Shown here one piece after another: positions 25,117-33,243 of a stretch of DNA of 47,256 nucleotides (its first letter is position 1; the number at the start of each line of letters is the position of its first letter). Position numbers and translations under genes: made by a program. The notes below the pieces were generated by a model that did not search any database, was not told the origin of the DNA, and saw nothing but the letters and a program-made list of their open reading frames with translations. The stretch comes from an uncultured Planctomycetota bacterium (GTDB lineage: Bacteria > Planctomycetota > Planctomycetia > Pirellulales > Thermoguttaceae), in the NCBI GenBank assembly GCA_900318195.1, contig ONJR01000039.1, positions 1 through 47,256 on the forward strand. Reading direction: 5' to 3'.

Positions 25117-25728
25117 TTATAGTCCCGTTTTCGCTTCAATCTCCGCAATTCGATCGAGGCGGCGCTGGTGCCGTCCGCCGTCGAATGGGGTCGTGAGCCA
25201 AATGCGCACGATCGCTTCGATGGCGCTCTCGCCGATGAATTCGCCGGGTAGGCATAGAACGTTAGCGTTATTGTGCCGTCGACTCAGCTCTGCGGCGACG
25301 GCATTGTAACACAGAGCGGCTCGGACGTCGCGAAACTTGTTCGCGGAAATACACATTCCAATCCCAGCGCCGCAAATGAGGACGCCATAATCCGCGCGCT
25401 TGAGTGAAACCGCTTCCGCGACGGCGGCGGCAACGTCGGGATAGTCGACGTTGGAGACCGCGTCTTCAGGAGGAGAAGGTTGAGGACTCGAATATACGTA
25501 GTGGATCGGCGTTATCTTGGCGGACTCCTCGACGACGGCGCGCTCGCTTTCGTCAAAGTTGTCTGAAAGATCGACTCCCTCGATGAGAAACGCGCCCGTT
25601 ATGCCGGAAGACTCCTCGCTTTCGTTGAGTAGGCGCTCTTGACCGTAATGATTACGGATTAAGACGTCCTCGATTAATTTTTGGGCGATTTTGGCGCCGC
25701 GATGATCGCTACCGATCGCTATTTTCAT
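25117..25728 (-). CDS. RpiB-family ribose-5-phosphate isomerase with a ~55-residue insertion
   Basis: The canonical RpiB motifs are all present: IGSDHRG at the N-terminus, VDYPDVA, the catalytic Cys119 in LICGAGIGMCISANK, NNANVLCLP and the C-terminal PFDGGRHQRRLDRI. The enzyme interconverts ribose-5-phosphate and ribulose-5-phosphate, or acts on a related sugar phosphate. RpiB is normally ~150 residues; this one is 203 because residues ~35-90 are an acidic insertion (including SPQPSPPED) before the DYPD motif. It has its own minus-strand terminator. It is a more typical active-site version than the paralogue at 8913. Confidence 0.88.
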   Translation of the reverse strand: MKIAIGSDHRGAKIAQKLIEDVLIRNHYGQERLLNESEESSGITGAFLIEGVDLSDNFDESERAVVEESAKITPIHYVYSSPQPSPPEDAVSNVDYPDVAAAVAEAVSLKRADYGVLICGAGIGMCISANKFRDVRAALCYNAVAAELSRRHNNANVLCLPGEFIGESAIEAIVRIWLTTPFDGGRHQRRLDRIAEIEAKTGL

Positions 25729-25881
25729 TTGGGTACCCTCGCGCGAACAGCGCGCGCGTCAACGCTTTTTTCGTCGTACCGTCGCGCGCTCCAGGAACGT
25801 CGCGACCAGCGCGCTATCGTAGGCGCGCCTACACAAAAACGACCCAATTGTATCGGGTGCGACCAAGGCGTCAAGGGGTGG

Positions 25882-26742
25882 CTAACTCGAACGATCGGCT
25901 CCGGAGTACGCGTACCCGCCGTTCGCCTCAACTGTTTGAGCGTTCACGTACGACGCATTGCTCGACAAGAGAAAACGCGCGAGCGAAACAATCTCGCTAG
26001 GTTCGCCCCAACGTTGCGCGAGAGAATCGCAGGAAAGTCGCGCGCGAATCGGAGACGGCGCCGAGGTCCCCCAACGTGTAGAGATCCAACCCGGCGCTAT
26101 CGTATTGACGCGTACCTCGGGAGATAAAGATTGCGCCAAGGAACGCGCGTAGCCGGAGATCGCTCCCTTGCACGCCGCGTAGAGTTCCGACGTTTCGCCT
26201 GAACGACCGCGCTCCACCCCGTCCCAACTGAAAAATAGCAGACCTCCGTCGCGACCGTCGAGCCCGCGCGCGCGACGATGATCCCGCATAAAACGACCAA
26301 GCGCGCGCGCAATGACTATTGTAGACTCAACGTCGATTTGCAACGCATGACGCAAGCGTTCGGCAAACGTGAGCTCGCGTCGTTCCGGAACCATGAGATC
26401 GACGCCGGCGCAGAGCGCGAGTTCGTCGATACAAACTTGTTCGCCGAAATCCAACTTGACGTTGTTCTGTATCGATTGCGCGAGTTGTAGCGAGACGTCC
26501 GGCTCGGCGAGATCGGCGCGATAGACGCGCAGGAACGGATAGTCTCCGCGCGCTGTAGCGTCGTATGCGAACGTCGCAAGCGCCTCGTAACCATTGTGCG
26601 CGACCAAATAGAGCGCGACTCCCTCGCCGCGATAGCTGTCGAGCAACGCGCGACCAATACCTCCCGACGCGCCAATAATAACGACGACGCGATTGGACGT
26701 CGACTGATTTTCGCCAAATGCGCGCGATTCATCCTTCCACAT
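25882..26742 (-). CDS. SDR-family oxidoreductase
   Basis: The 286-residue short-chain dehydrogenase has the NAD(P)-binding motif GASGGIGRA at about 24-32, LALCAGV in place of the NNAG strand, and the catalytic YAACK (Tyr and Lys) with an upstream Ser. The ending (SNASYVNAQTVEANGGYAYS) resembles FabG-type 3-oxoacyl reductases. The substrate is unknown. It starts 28 bases after the MATE gene on the same strand, so the two probably form an operon. Confidence 0.88.
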   Translation of the reverse strand: MWKDESRAFGENQSTSNRVVVIIGASGGIGRALLDSYRGEGVALYLVAHNGYEALATFAYDATARGDYPFLRVYRADLAEPDVSLQLAQSIQNNVKLDFGEQVCIDELALCAGVDLMVPERRELTFAERLRHALQIDVESTIVIARALGRFMRDHRRARGLDGRDGGLLFFSWDGVERGRSGETSELYAACKGAISGYARSLAQSLSPEVRVNTIAPGWISTRWGTSAPSPIRARLSCDSLAQRWGEPSEIVSLARFLLSSNASYVNAQTVEANGGYAYSGADRSS

Positions 26743-26770
26743 AATCTAACCTCTAACGCCGAGCGCTTCC

Positions 26771-28228
26771 TTATGCGGCGGACGTTGGCGTCGCGACGTC
26801 CGAACGCTTCATCTCCATAATTTGGCGCCGCTTCTTAGCGAAATCCTTTAAGAGGAAATAGAGCGAGACGGCGCATGCGAGCATATCCGCAATAGGGAAC
26901 GCGTACCAGCATCCGTTGAGACCTTTGCCCCAATGACGCTCGATGAACCACGTCAGGGTTAGTAATAAGGGCAACAGGAAGATTAATTGTCTTAGGAGCG
27001 TCATCATGAGCGCGAGAATAGGACGCCCTTGAGCCTGAAAGTAGCCGCTCACAAGAATATTAACCGCAACGAGCGGCAACGCGAACATTACGGCGCGAAT
27101 CGCTATGATTCCAAGAGCCTCCTTTTCGAGAAAGCCAACCTCGGATTGATTCAAAAAGAGATCGACGAACCATTCGGGATAGACGACGACAATCAACCAA
27201 ACGATACCGCTTGCGTAGATCGCGACCTTGAGCGCAAGTTTGATCGTCGACAGCACGCGATCCGGACGTTTCGCGCCTGTATTGTACCCGACTATCGGTT
27301 GGACTCCCTGACCAAGCCCAAAGAACGGCATGAGAAACATGTTGGCGACTGCGACCGCCGTGCCCATTATGCCGATCGCAAGATCGTCGCCCGGAAAATC
27401 GTAACCCATCGCCAAGCCGTAAAGACGACCGTAATGACCAAGCAGATTATTTTGCGTCGTCTGTAAAATGGCAGAACACGCTTGGGTCGCGAAAGGAACC
27501 GCTCCGCAAATCGCTATGCTCTTCGCCAGTTCCCAATTGAAACGGAAATACCTAAGACGCCAGCGAAGTATCGTGCGACCCGAAAAATAAAGGTAGCAGA
27601 TCCAGCCTGCCGCTACCCCGCACGCGAGAACGTTGGCAAGACCTGCGCCCCAAATACCGGTCTTTAGAACGAAAAGGAAGTAGTAGTCGAGAATCCCGTT
27701 GACTATCGCCGAGATTAGCATGGAGACCATCGCGATTCGAGGTTTACCCTCCGCGCGAACGAAATTATTCACGCCGTACGCTATATGCTGTAAGAGAACG
27801 CCCCAGATTACGACGGAAAGATAAGATTTCGCAAGCGGCAAGATCTTTTCCGTCGCGCCGACGAATAACAGTATCGGTTCCAAAAAGAGTAGACCGAAAA
27901 GAATAAAGAGCGCCGCCGTTGCGCAGGAGAGGAAGAGCGCCTGACCGAGCGCCTCTTCAGCTTGCTCGTTATTACGTTCGCCCAAATGAACCGATATGAG
28001 AATCGTCGCGCCCGTGCCGATCGTCATGGCGACCGCCAAAAAAATGACGATTACCGGAAAAGAGACTGTCAACGCCGCGACCCCGTCGACCCCGAATCGT
28101 TGCGCCACGAATACGCGTGCGACAAGATTGTACGTTGCCGTTACAAAGCTCGCTATGATCGCCGGCAGGGAGAATTGTATCAAGAGACGCGGAATGGAAC
28201 GCGTTTCCAAAAACTCGGGATTGTTCAT
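26771..28228 (-). CDS. MATE-family efflux transporter
   Basis: The 485-residue membrane protein with about twelve hydrophobic helices matches multidrug and toxic compound extrusion proteins. It has the typical N-terminal IPRLLIQFSLPAIIASFVTATYN, the internal twofold repeat, and FGLGQGVQPIVGYNTGAK at the start of the second half. MATE proteins export organic cations or metabolites using sodium or proton gradients. It is transcribed from the extended -10 promoter at 28291-28319 and followed by the SDR gene. Confidence 0.93.
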   Translation of the reverse strand: MNNPEFLETRSIPRLLIQFSLPAIIASFVTATYNLVARVFVAQRFGVDGVAALTVSFPVIVIFLAVAMTIGTGATILISVHLGERNNEQAEEALGQALFLSCATAALFILFGLLFLEPILLFVGATEKILPLAKSYLSVVIWGVLLQHIAYGVNNFVRAEGKPRIAMVSMLISAIVNGILDYYFLFVLKTGIWGAGLANVLACGVAAGWICYLYFSGRTILRWRLRYFRFNWELAKSIAICGAVPFATQACSAILQTTQNNLLGHYGRLYGLAMGYDFPGDDLAIGIMGTAVAVANMFLMPFFGLGQGVQPIVGYNTGAKRPDRVLSTIKLALKVAIYASGIVWLIVVVYPEWFVDLFLNQSEVGFLEKEALGIIAIRAVMFALPLVAVNILVSGYFQAQGRPILALMMTLLRQLIFLLPLLLTLTWFIERHWGKGLNGCWYAFPIADMLACAVSLYFLLKDFAKKRRQIMEMKRSDVATPTSAA

Positions 28229-28290
28229 TTGCGACCTTGCGATGATTAAACAGTGCGCGCGCGGCGCGCGGACGGGTAACGATTCGATTG

Positions 28291-28319
28291 ATTATACCAG
28301 AGCGCGGCGCGTTTGAAAA
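28291..28319 (-). promoter_or_regulatory. Extended -10 promoter for the MATE-SDR operon
   Basis: On the minus strand: TTTTCA (28314-28319), 17-base spacer ending in TGG, TATAAT (28291-28296). The TGn before the -10 compensates for the weaker -35. Confidence 0.65.
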
Positions 28320-28344
28320 GCGGGCGCTTGGCGTCGCGCTTGCG

Positions 28345-28373
28345 TTGACTTTTCGGATGGGCTAGCGTATAAT
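28345..28373 (+). promoter_or_regulatory. Promoter of the YhgA/Rpn locus
   Basis: TTGACT (28345-28350), 17-base spacer, TATAAT (28368-28373). This near-consensus promoter reads into the frameshifted Rpn gene, so the locus is probably transcribed. Confidence 0.8.
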
Positions 28374-28424
28374 CTGTGTTGTGCGCGACAGCGCCCCGTG
28401 CGAATCCTGAATCGTGGTGACTTT

Positions 28425-29614
28425 ATGACTGAAAATCAATCAACTGAATCTACTGCTACGGAGCAGAATGAAAGCGAGCGTGCGTTAGAGAATTCCGGCG
28501 CGAATATTGTATGGCGTAACGCGTCAAAATACGGTTCGTTGCACGATTCTTTTTTCATTATGTACAAAAGCGGACGAAGATAGCGATCGAAAGCGTTAAG
28601 CTTTGGTTTCCCGAGCTTGCGGATCAGTTTGATTTTAGTCGTCTTGAAATTCACTCGCACGATTTCTTTACTCAGACGCTTGGTAAGAAATCGCTCGATT
28701 TGCTCTATACGGTTCCCTTGCGCGACGGTAGCGCGACGATTCCGATAGCTCTCATTTTGGAGCATAAAGCGCAGAGTTCACGTCTAACGAACGCGGCGAC
28801 CTTAGCGCAAACGCTTGGATATGCTGCGGCGTACTGTCAGGAGCTTGTTGGTAAGAGTCAGGCGCAGCGCCGGAAGGACGCGGAGGAGGACGGCGCCGAC
28901 GAGCGAACGGAGGAGACTAGCGACAATTCGGTTGAGAAACGCGTTGCACAACCGATTGTGATAGTAATTTATACCGGTAAAGACGTCGAGTTGACGAAAC
29001 TCGATTGGAACGATTCCTACTATCTTCCCGAGTCGTTGTCGCGTTTCGTCATAGGATTTTCGCCGCTCTTTTTGAATATGACGCGTTTGTGCGCGCGACA
29101 TGAGTTCAACGCGCCGCCATTTTTGCAAGTAGCGTACGATCTCATGGCGCTTGCAAGTCTCGGCAAGTTAGAGGGCGCCGAACATTTCGTCGCCGCGCCG
29201 CTTAGCAAAGTTGACGAATGGGGTGAAGAAGAGAACGATTTTGTTATGGCAATGGCGAGCTATTTTATGCAGAGCTCGGTTAATGCGAAAATCAAGGTCG
29301 ATAAATCGACGTTAGACGTCTTTTTCGATACGACAAAACATAGGAGCGATACTATGGCAAATAATGTTTGGGAAGCGATCGGCGAACAAATGAGGGCAAA
29401 CGAAAGAGAGGAAGCCGTTGAAGAAGGACGCGAAATTCTCCGTTCCGAGATATCTCAAACGGTCGCCAATCGCTTTAATGAACGTTCGAGCGATCTTAAC
29501 GCGCTTATCAAACGCGTTAGCGATATGAAGCAATTGAGCTCTATTTTGCTCTTTGCGAGTTCTAGCGCGAAATCTACCGATGAGGTAACCGGCTACGTTT
29601 CGGCGTTGCTTTGA
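28425..29614 (+). pseudogene. YhgA-like Rpn nuclease gene interrupted by one frameshift
   Basis: The first frame (28425-28583) encodes ...SKYGSLHDSFF and then stops. The -1 frame continues from there without a gap in homology: HYVQ...FPELADQFDFSRLEIH, then the PD-(D/E)XK core KSLDLLYTV...LILEHKAQ, to 29614. Joined, it makes an Rpn/YhgA-type protein of ~395 residues. The frame changes exactly at a run of six T (28550-28555) forming T-TTT-TTC. One extra T, or -1 slippage there, restores the gene. It could therefore be a decayed gene, a phase-variable tract, programmed frameshifting or a sequencing error. It has a near-consensus promoter and an internal start at 29354. The subgroup differs from the Rpn gene at 5826. 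Confidence 0.75.
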
Positions 29615-29990
29615 CGCGCGTACGCTTGTAATTACTGTTTAGATCGACGTTCTTCTCACGACGTCGTATACGTTACCCCTTATTGAATGTTGGAGCGACG
29701 CTATGGCAAATAATGTTTGGGAAGCGATCGGCGAACAAATGAGGGCAAACGAAAGGGAAGAAGTTTTCCAAGAGGGATACAAAGAGGGACATCAGGAGGG
29801 ACTTGAAGAAGGACGCGAAGCTCTCCGTTCCGAGCTATCTCAAACGGTCGCCAATCGCTTTAATGAACGTTCGAGCGATCTGAACGCGCTTGTCAAACGC
29901 GTTCGCGATCTGAAGCAGTTGTGCGCTATCTTGCGCTTTGCGAGTTTTGGCGCGAAGTCCGCCGATGAAGTAACCGGCTACGTCAAGTCC
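29343..29990 (+). repeat. Tandem duplication of the Rpn C-terminal unit
   Basis: Copy one (29343-~29600) and copy two (29692-~29985) are nearly identical over long stretches. Copy two carries ~36 extra bases. The similarity begins at the Shine-Dalgarno sequence and not before it. An unrelated 88-base spacer separates the two reading frames. Confidence 0.85.
29354..29614 (+). CDS. Internal C-terminal module of the Rpn gene (RpnS-like, putative antitoxin)
   Basis: In frame with the nuclease part, an ATG at 29354 has AGGAG at 29342-29346 with seven bases between. The 86-residue product starts MANNVWEAIGEQMRANE and contains only the C-terminal helical region. Rpn proteins studied in E. coli make such a short form from an internal start, and it blocks the toxic long form. 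This module does not need the frameshift to be resolved and could be made alone. The strongest support is that this exact unit is duplicated downstream as a separate gene (29703-30032). Confidence 0.6.
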   Translation: MANNVWEAIGEQMRANEREEAVEEGREILRSEISQTVANRFNERSSDLNALIKRVSDMKQLSSILLFASSSAKSTDEVTGYVSALL

Positions 29991-30032
29991 GTGTTATCTT
30001 CCGACAATAGCGTCGACGTACTGATCGATTGA
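29703..30032 (+). CDS. Free-standing duplicate of the Rpn C-terminal module
   Basis: The 109-residue protein starts with the same MANNVWEAIGEQMRANERE as the internal product of the preceding gene and stays closely similar to the end (QTVANRFNERSSDLNAL, DEVTGYV). It differs by about 12 extra residues built of EG-containing tetrapeptides (QEGYKEGHQEG) and by a run-on C-terminus of ~12 residues. GGAG (29692-29695) lies seven bases before the ATG, as in the parent. No nuclease part exists. Its 3' end overlaps the convergent gene at 29994-32930 by 39 bases. It is either a solo antitoxin-like gene or a fragment left by duplication; the preserved ribosome binding site and open frame favour the former. 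Confidence 0.6.
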   Translation: MANNVWEAIGEQMRANEREEVFQEGYKEGHQEGLEEGREALRSELSQTVANRFNERSSDLNALVKRVRDLKQLCAILRFASFGAKSADEVTGYVKSVLSSDNSVDVLID

Positions 30033-32930
30033 GACGTAGCCAGGATAGTTTGCGACGTATTCGGAGATAGCGCAATTTAGCATTTGAATTTGCTCGACGA
30101 CGTATAGCGTCCGCTCTCTCTTTTTCGCGAGCGCGGCGAACGCGACGTCGGCGTTGTCGTCGGTTATACTGGCGAGGTCTATATTGAGTAGCTCTGCAGG
30201 CGAGCGAAATGCGGCGCCGAGACTCTGCATGACTTTAATTCGCTCCTGAATGAGCGCGCCGACGCGCAACGTCGTTGCGTTCGGGTAGGGCGGCGATCCC
30301 AACTGAAATTTTACTCCGCAGAACGGTTGCGTCGAGGGCAATGGGTACGCCGAGCTTGCTTGCGTTAGCGCCATAAGGCGCAATAGATTAGTCTGTACGC
30401 CGCGTTTCGCCGCGCGCGCCTCCGCCACTCGCGCTTGCGCTTCCAAGGCGACGGCGAGCGCGCGCTCTTCTCGCGCCGCGCCGCTTGAATTTTGATAGAT
30501 CGAGACGTAAGTCTGCAACATAGTCTCTTCGACGCGCAGTTTAGCGACGGCGGCGCATAGTCGCCAGTATTCGTTGGCGACGCGCGCGCGCATTTCAGGC
30601 GTAACGGCGCGCGCGCGTTGCGCTACTTCTTGGAGCGAAAAGAGGCGTTCTTCTTCTCCCGGCGTTTGCGCGCTGGCGACGATAATCGGCACGGCGAAGA
30701 GCGCGCGCCCAATCTCCTGCGCGCGCAACGCAACAGCGCGTTCGTTCTCCGCCGCGTTCGCGGTCGCGCCTGATTGCGACTGGCTCGACGCTGAGGTTGC
30801 GCTTCCCGAAGAAGAAGGAATCGGCTCTTGACCGCGCACAATCCATCCTCGTTCGTCTTCCTCGCGCGCTAGTTCATACGCTTCGTCGCACAGCGAGTCG
30901 AGATAATTCCTCACGCTTGAGACGAGATTGAAATTGAGTTTAAAAAGAAACGCGCCGTCGGGCGCGTTGTCCTGGCTCGACGCTTTTTGCACGCCGTTTG
31001 TCGTCGCGTCATTACGCGGTTGTTCGAAGCCCGTAACGAGCACAATAATTGGAAAGAACGCTTCTTGCGCGTCTTCGTTCGCGAACTCTGACGGTATAGC
31101 CCAGTCCTTTGCTTCGTTCTGCGCCGTAATTGTCGCTTCCTTAGGCTTCTCGTCTTGTTTCTTTTCGTCTGGCGCCTTGTCTTTCTTTGGCTCTGGCGGC
31201 GTTCCCGGCTTGCCGCCGTCGTTTGGTTTTTTCGCCGGTTCCTCGGGCTTTGTTTCCTGCGGCGCGCTCGGCTGCGTTTCTTTTGTCGACGGCGCTACGG
31301 TTTCAGGATTGTTTTTTGCGTCTTCGGGCGCTTGCGCCGTCGTAGGATCCGTCGCTGGAGCGGTTTCGGGCGTAGCGGTTTCGGGCTGCGGATTTTCTGT
31401 TGGGTTTGCCGCAGAAATTTCGGAGGAATTTGCAGTTGGGGTTGCGTCGTTGTTTTCCGGCAGCGAATCTTCGGTCAGGTTTTGCGCGCTATTGCCGCCG
31501 CCCAGAGTCGTCGTTTGCGCGCTCGGGGTAAGATATCCCACCGTTTGCAGAGTCGGGGCAGTATAAGAGTTTGTGTATGCGAGCGTAGAGAGGGCGTAGG
31601 TTGGAGTCGTCAGATCGAGCGCGGCGTTGGTCTTTTGTATATTGGCGATCAACGGCTCAACGTTGTCTACGCTCGAGTTTGTGGCGGCGGCGTATCCAGC
31701 GTTGTACCCTTCTTCGTAACTATCGTTCGGGTAGGGCGCGACCCCGGGCAGTAGCCATAGAGAGGTTGTCGTTGTCGTCGCCGGTCGATTCGTCGGCGTC
31801 TGACCGCTTCCTGCGGCAGGCGTGGCGTTGCCAGAAGAGTTCGCACGCGCGCCAGTAGCGCTCGATGTTCTCGACGCGTCTGACACGCGCTGATTGATCG
31901 TTGCGAGGAACGCGGCGTCCTGAACTGAGGTCGGAACAGTCTGAGCGGCGTAGAGCGCGATCGCCTGATTGTATCGCGCGGCGGCTTTTAGCGCTTCGTT
32001 CTTTGCGTCGAAATCGTTGTCGAGCGCGGCAAATAGCGCGTCTTCTGCGACGGTCGCGGCGGTGAATTCTTTTTCCAGAATAGTATGCAATCTTGCCGCC
32101 TGACTCGCGCGCTTTTGTAGCGTTTCGTACAGCAAAGGAATTTGCGCGTTGAGTCTCGCGGTTTCGGCGGTCGCTCTTCGCGCTTGTGCGAGCTGCTCGA
32201 ATCGCGTGTTGTACGAGCTTGTCGCGGGCGCGGTCGACGGTATATATAGAATAGCGTATCCTTCGCCGACGTTTTTCCCGGCGGCGGTAGCGCGCGCGAT
32301 TGCCGCTTGACGCCCCCTTGGTGTGGTGAACGCGGCGTCGAAATCGTATTGCGCCTGCATGAAAGTCAACTTGGCGTCGGCGCGCCGTTCGTCTGCGAGC
32401 TGACGCATCGTGTTGAGCAATTCCGTCGTTTCGCTTGGCGCGGAGGAGCCGTACTTGTTCATTATCTTGCCGACGCACGAGTCGACGTCCGCTTGGTAGG
32501 TCGCGCAGAGATTAAGATAAGCGTATTTATACGAGAAATTCCAGTACGCGAGGAGTCGTCGCAGACGTTCGTTCGGATTGTAGACTCCGTAGAGCGCGCG
32601 CAGCAGGGAAAGCGGTTCGCCGGAAACGACTGAGGTTTGATTCGCGTTGACTTGATAGAAATTCTTCAGGATGACTTCGGCGACGTCTTGACTTGACGAC
32701 GCCGCGCCGGTTGCGCGCGCGTTAGACCCCTGACCAGATTGACCCGACGCCTGTGGCGGAGGAGCGCTCTGACCAGACGGACTCGCCGCTGGTTGAGGCG
32801 CGTCGAACGTTACGTCTTGCGCGTTCGCATATGCAAGCGCAACGACCGCAACGACGCCGAACGTCGCGGCGCGCAGGGTCGCTAACACGGCGCTCGCCAG
32901 GCTAAAGCGGTACGCGCAGTCGTATCTCAT
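29994..32930 (-). CDS. Large secreted helical protein with Pro/Glu/Lys/Thr-rich linker (TolC-like?)
   Basis: The 978-residue protein has an N-terminal signal (about 1-37), a Ser/Pro/Gln-rich segment, an Ala-rich helical region (~85-350), a low-complexity linker rich in Pro, Glu, Lys, Thr and Asn (~470-590), and a second helical region to the end. The helices contain RYNQAIALYAA and the C-terminal NCAISEYVANYPGYVS, a pattern reminiscent of outer-membrane efflux (TolC/OEP) proteins of planctomycetes, but the similarity is weak. AGGAG precedes the ATG. It overlaps the small Rpn-derived gene by 39 bases, tail to tail. The export signal is firm; the function is a tentative inference. Confidence 0.7.
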   Translation of the reverse strand: MRYDCAYRFSLASAVLATLRAATFGVVAVVALAYANAQDVTFDAPQPAASPSGQSAPPPQASGQSGQGSNARATGAASSSQDVAEVILKNFYQVNANQTSVVSGEPLSLLRALYGVYNPNERLRRLLAYWNFSYKYAYLNLCATYQADVDSCVGKIMNKYGSSAPSETTELLNTMRQLADERRADAKLTFMQAQYDFDAAFTTPRGRQAAIARATAAGKNVGEGYAILYIPSTAPATSSYNTRFEQLAQARRATAETARLNAQIPLLYETLQKRASQAARLHTILEKEFTAATVAEDALFAALDNDFDAKNEALKAAARYNQAIALYAAQTVPTSVQDAAFLATINQRVSDASRTSSATGARANSSGNATPAAGSGQTPTNRPATTTTTSLWLLPGVAPYPNDSYEEGYNAGYAAATNSSVDNVEPLIANIQKTNAALDLTTPTYALSTLAYTNSYTAPTLQTVGYLTPSAQTTTLGGGNSAQNLTEDSLPENNDATPTANSSEISAANPTENPQPETATPETAPATDPTTAQAPEDAKNNPETVAPSTKETQPSAPQETKPEEPAKKPNDGGKPGTPPEPKKDKAPDEKKQDEKPKEATITAQNEAKDWAIPSEFANEDAQEAFFPIIVLVTGFEQPRNDATTNGVQKASSQDNAPDGAFLFKLNFNLVSSVRNYLDSLCDEAYELAREEDERGWIVRGQEPIPSSSGSATSASSQSQSGATANAAENERAVALRAQEIGRALFAVPIIVASAQTPGEEERLFSLQEVAQRARAVTPEMRARVANEYWRLCAAVAKLRVEETMLQTYVSIYQNSSGAAREERALAVALEAQARVAEARAAKRGVQTNLLRLMALTQASSAYPLPSTQPFCGVKFQLGSPPYPNATTLRVGALIQERIKVMQSLGAAFRSPAELLNIDLASITDDNADVAFAALAKKRERTLYVVEQIQMLNCAISEYVANYPGYVSIDQYVDAIVGR

Positions 32931-33243
32931 CTTGTCTCCTTCCGCCTTTCGGCGGCGCGCGCCGATTTTAACGCGGCGGCGTATTGTCGCGATGGTGATT
33001 TTCCGTATAATGTAACGCGTCCGTGCTCGGCGCCCGCACTTTGCGACGCCCTGTAACTTAACCCGTATTATAACCAGAAGTCCGCGTCGGCGAAACAGTT
33101 TTTACCGAACATTGTCAGCTTTTTCCCTTTTTTTCCGCAATTTCAGACGCTCGTTAAAAGATATAACGATTATTCTGATTGAGAAATTTTGGCTGATTTC
33201 GTTCCAGACGGTCGCATACGCGCGTAGTGGAGAGAATTAGCTC
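32931..33243. other. Divergent intergenic region, 313 bases
   Basis: No gene is seen. It contains the plus-strand promoter at 32984-33011 and a minus-strand TATAAT (33067-33072) without a good -35 that could serve the secreted helical protein. The part from 33090 to 33200 is AT-rich with T-runs. Confidence 0.5.
32984..33011 (+). promoter_or_regulatory. Promoter upstream of the membrane protein at 33244
   Basis: TTGTCG (32984-32989), 16-base spacer, TATAAT (33006-33011). The implied leader is long, about 225 bases. Confidence 0.5.
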
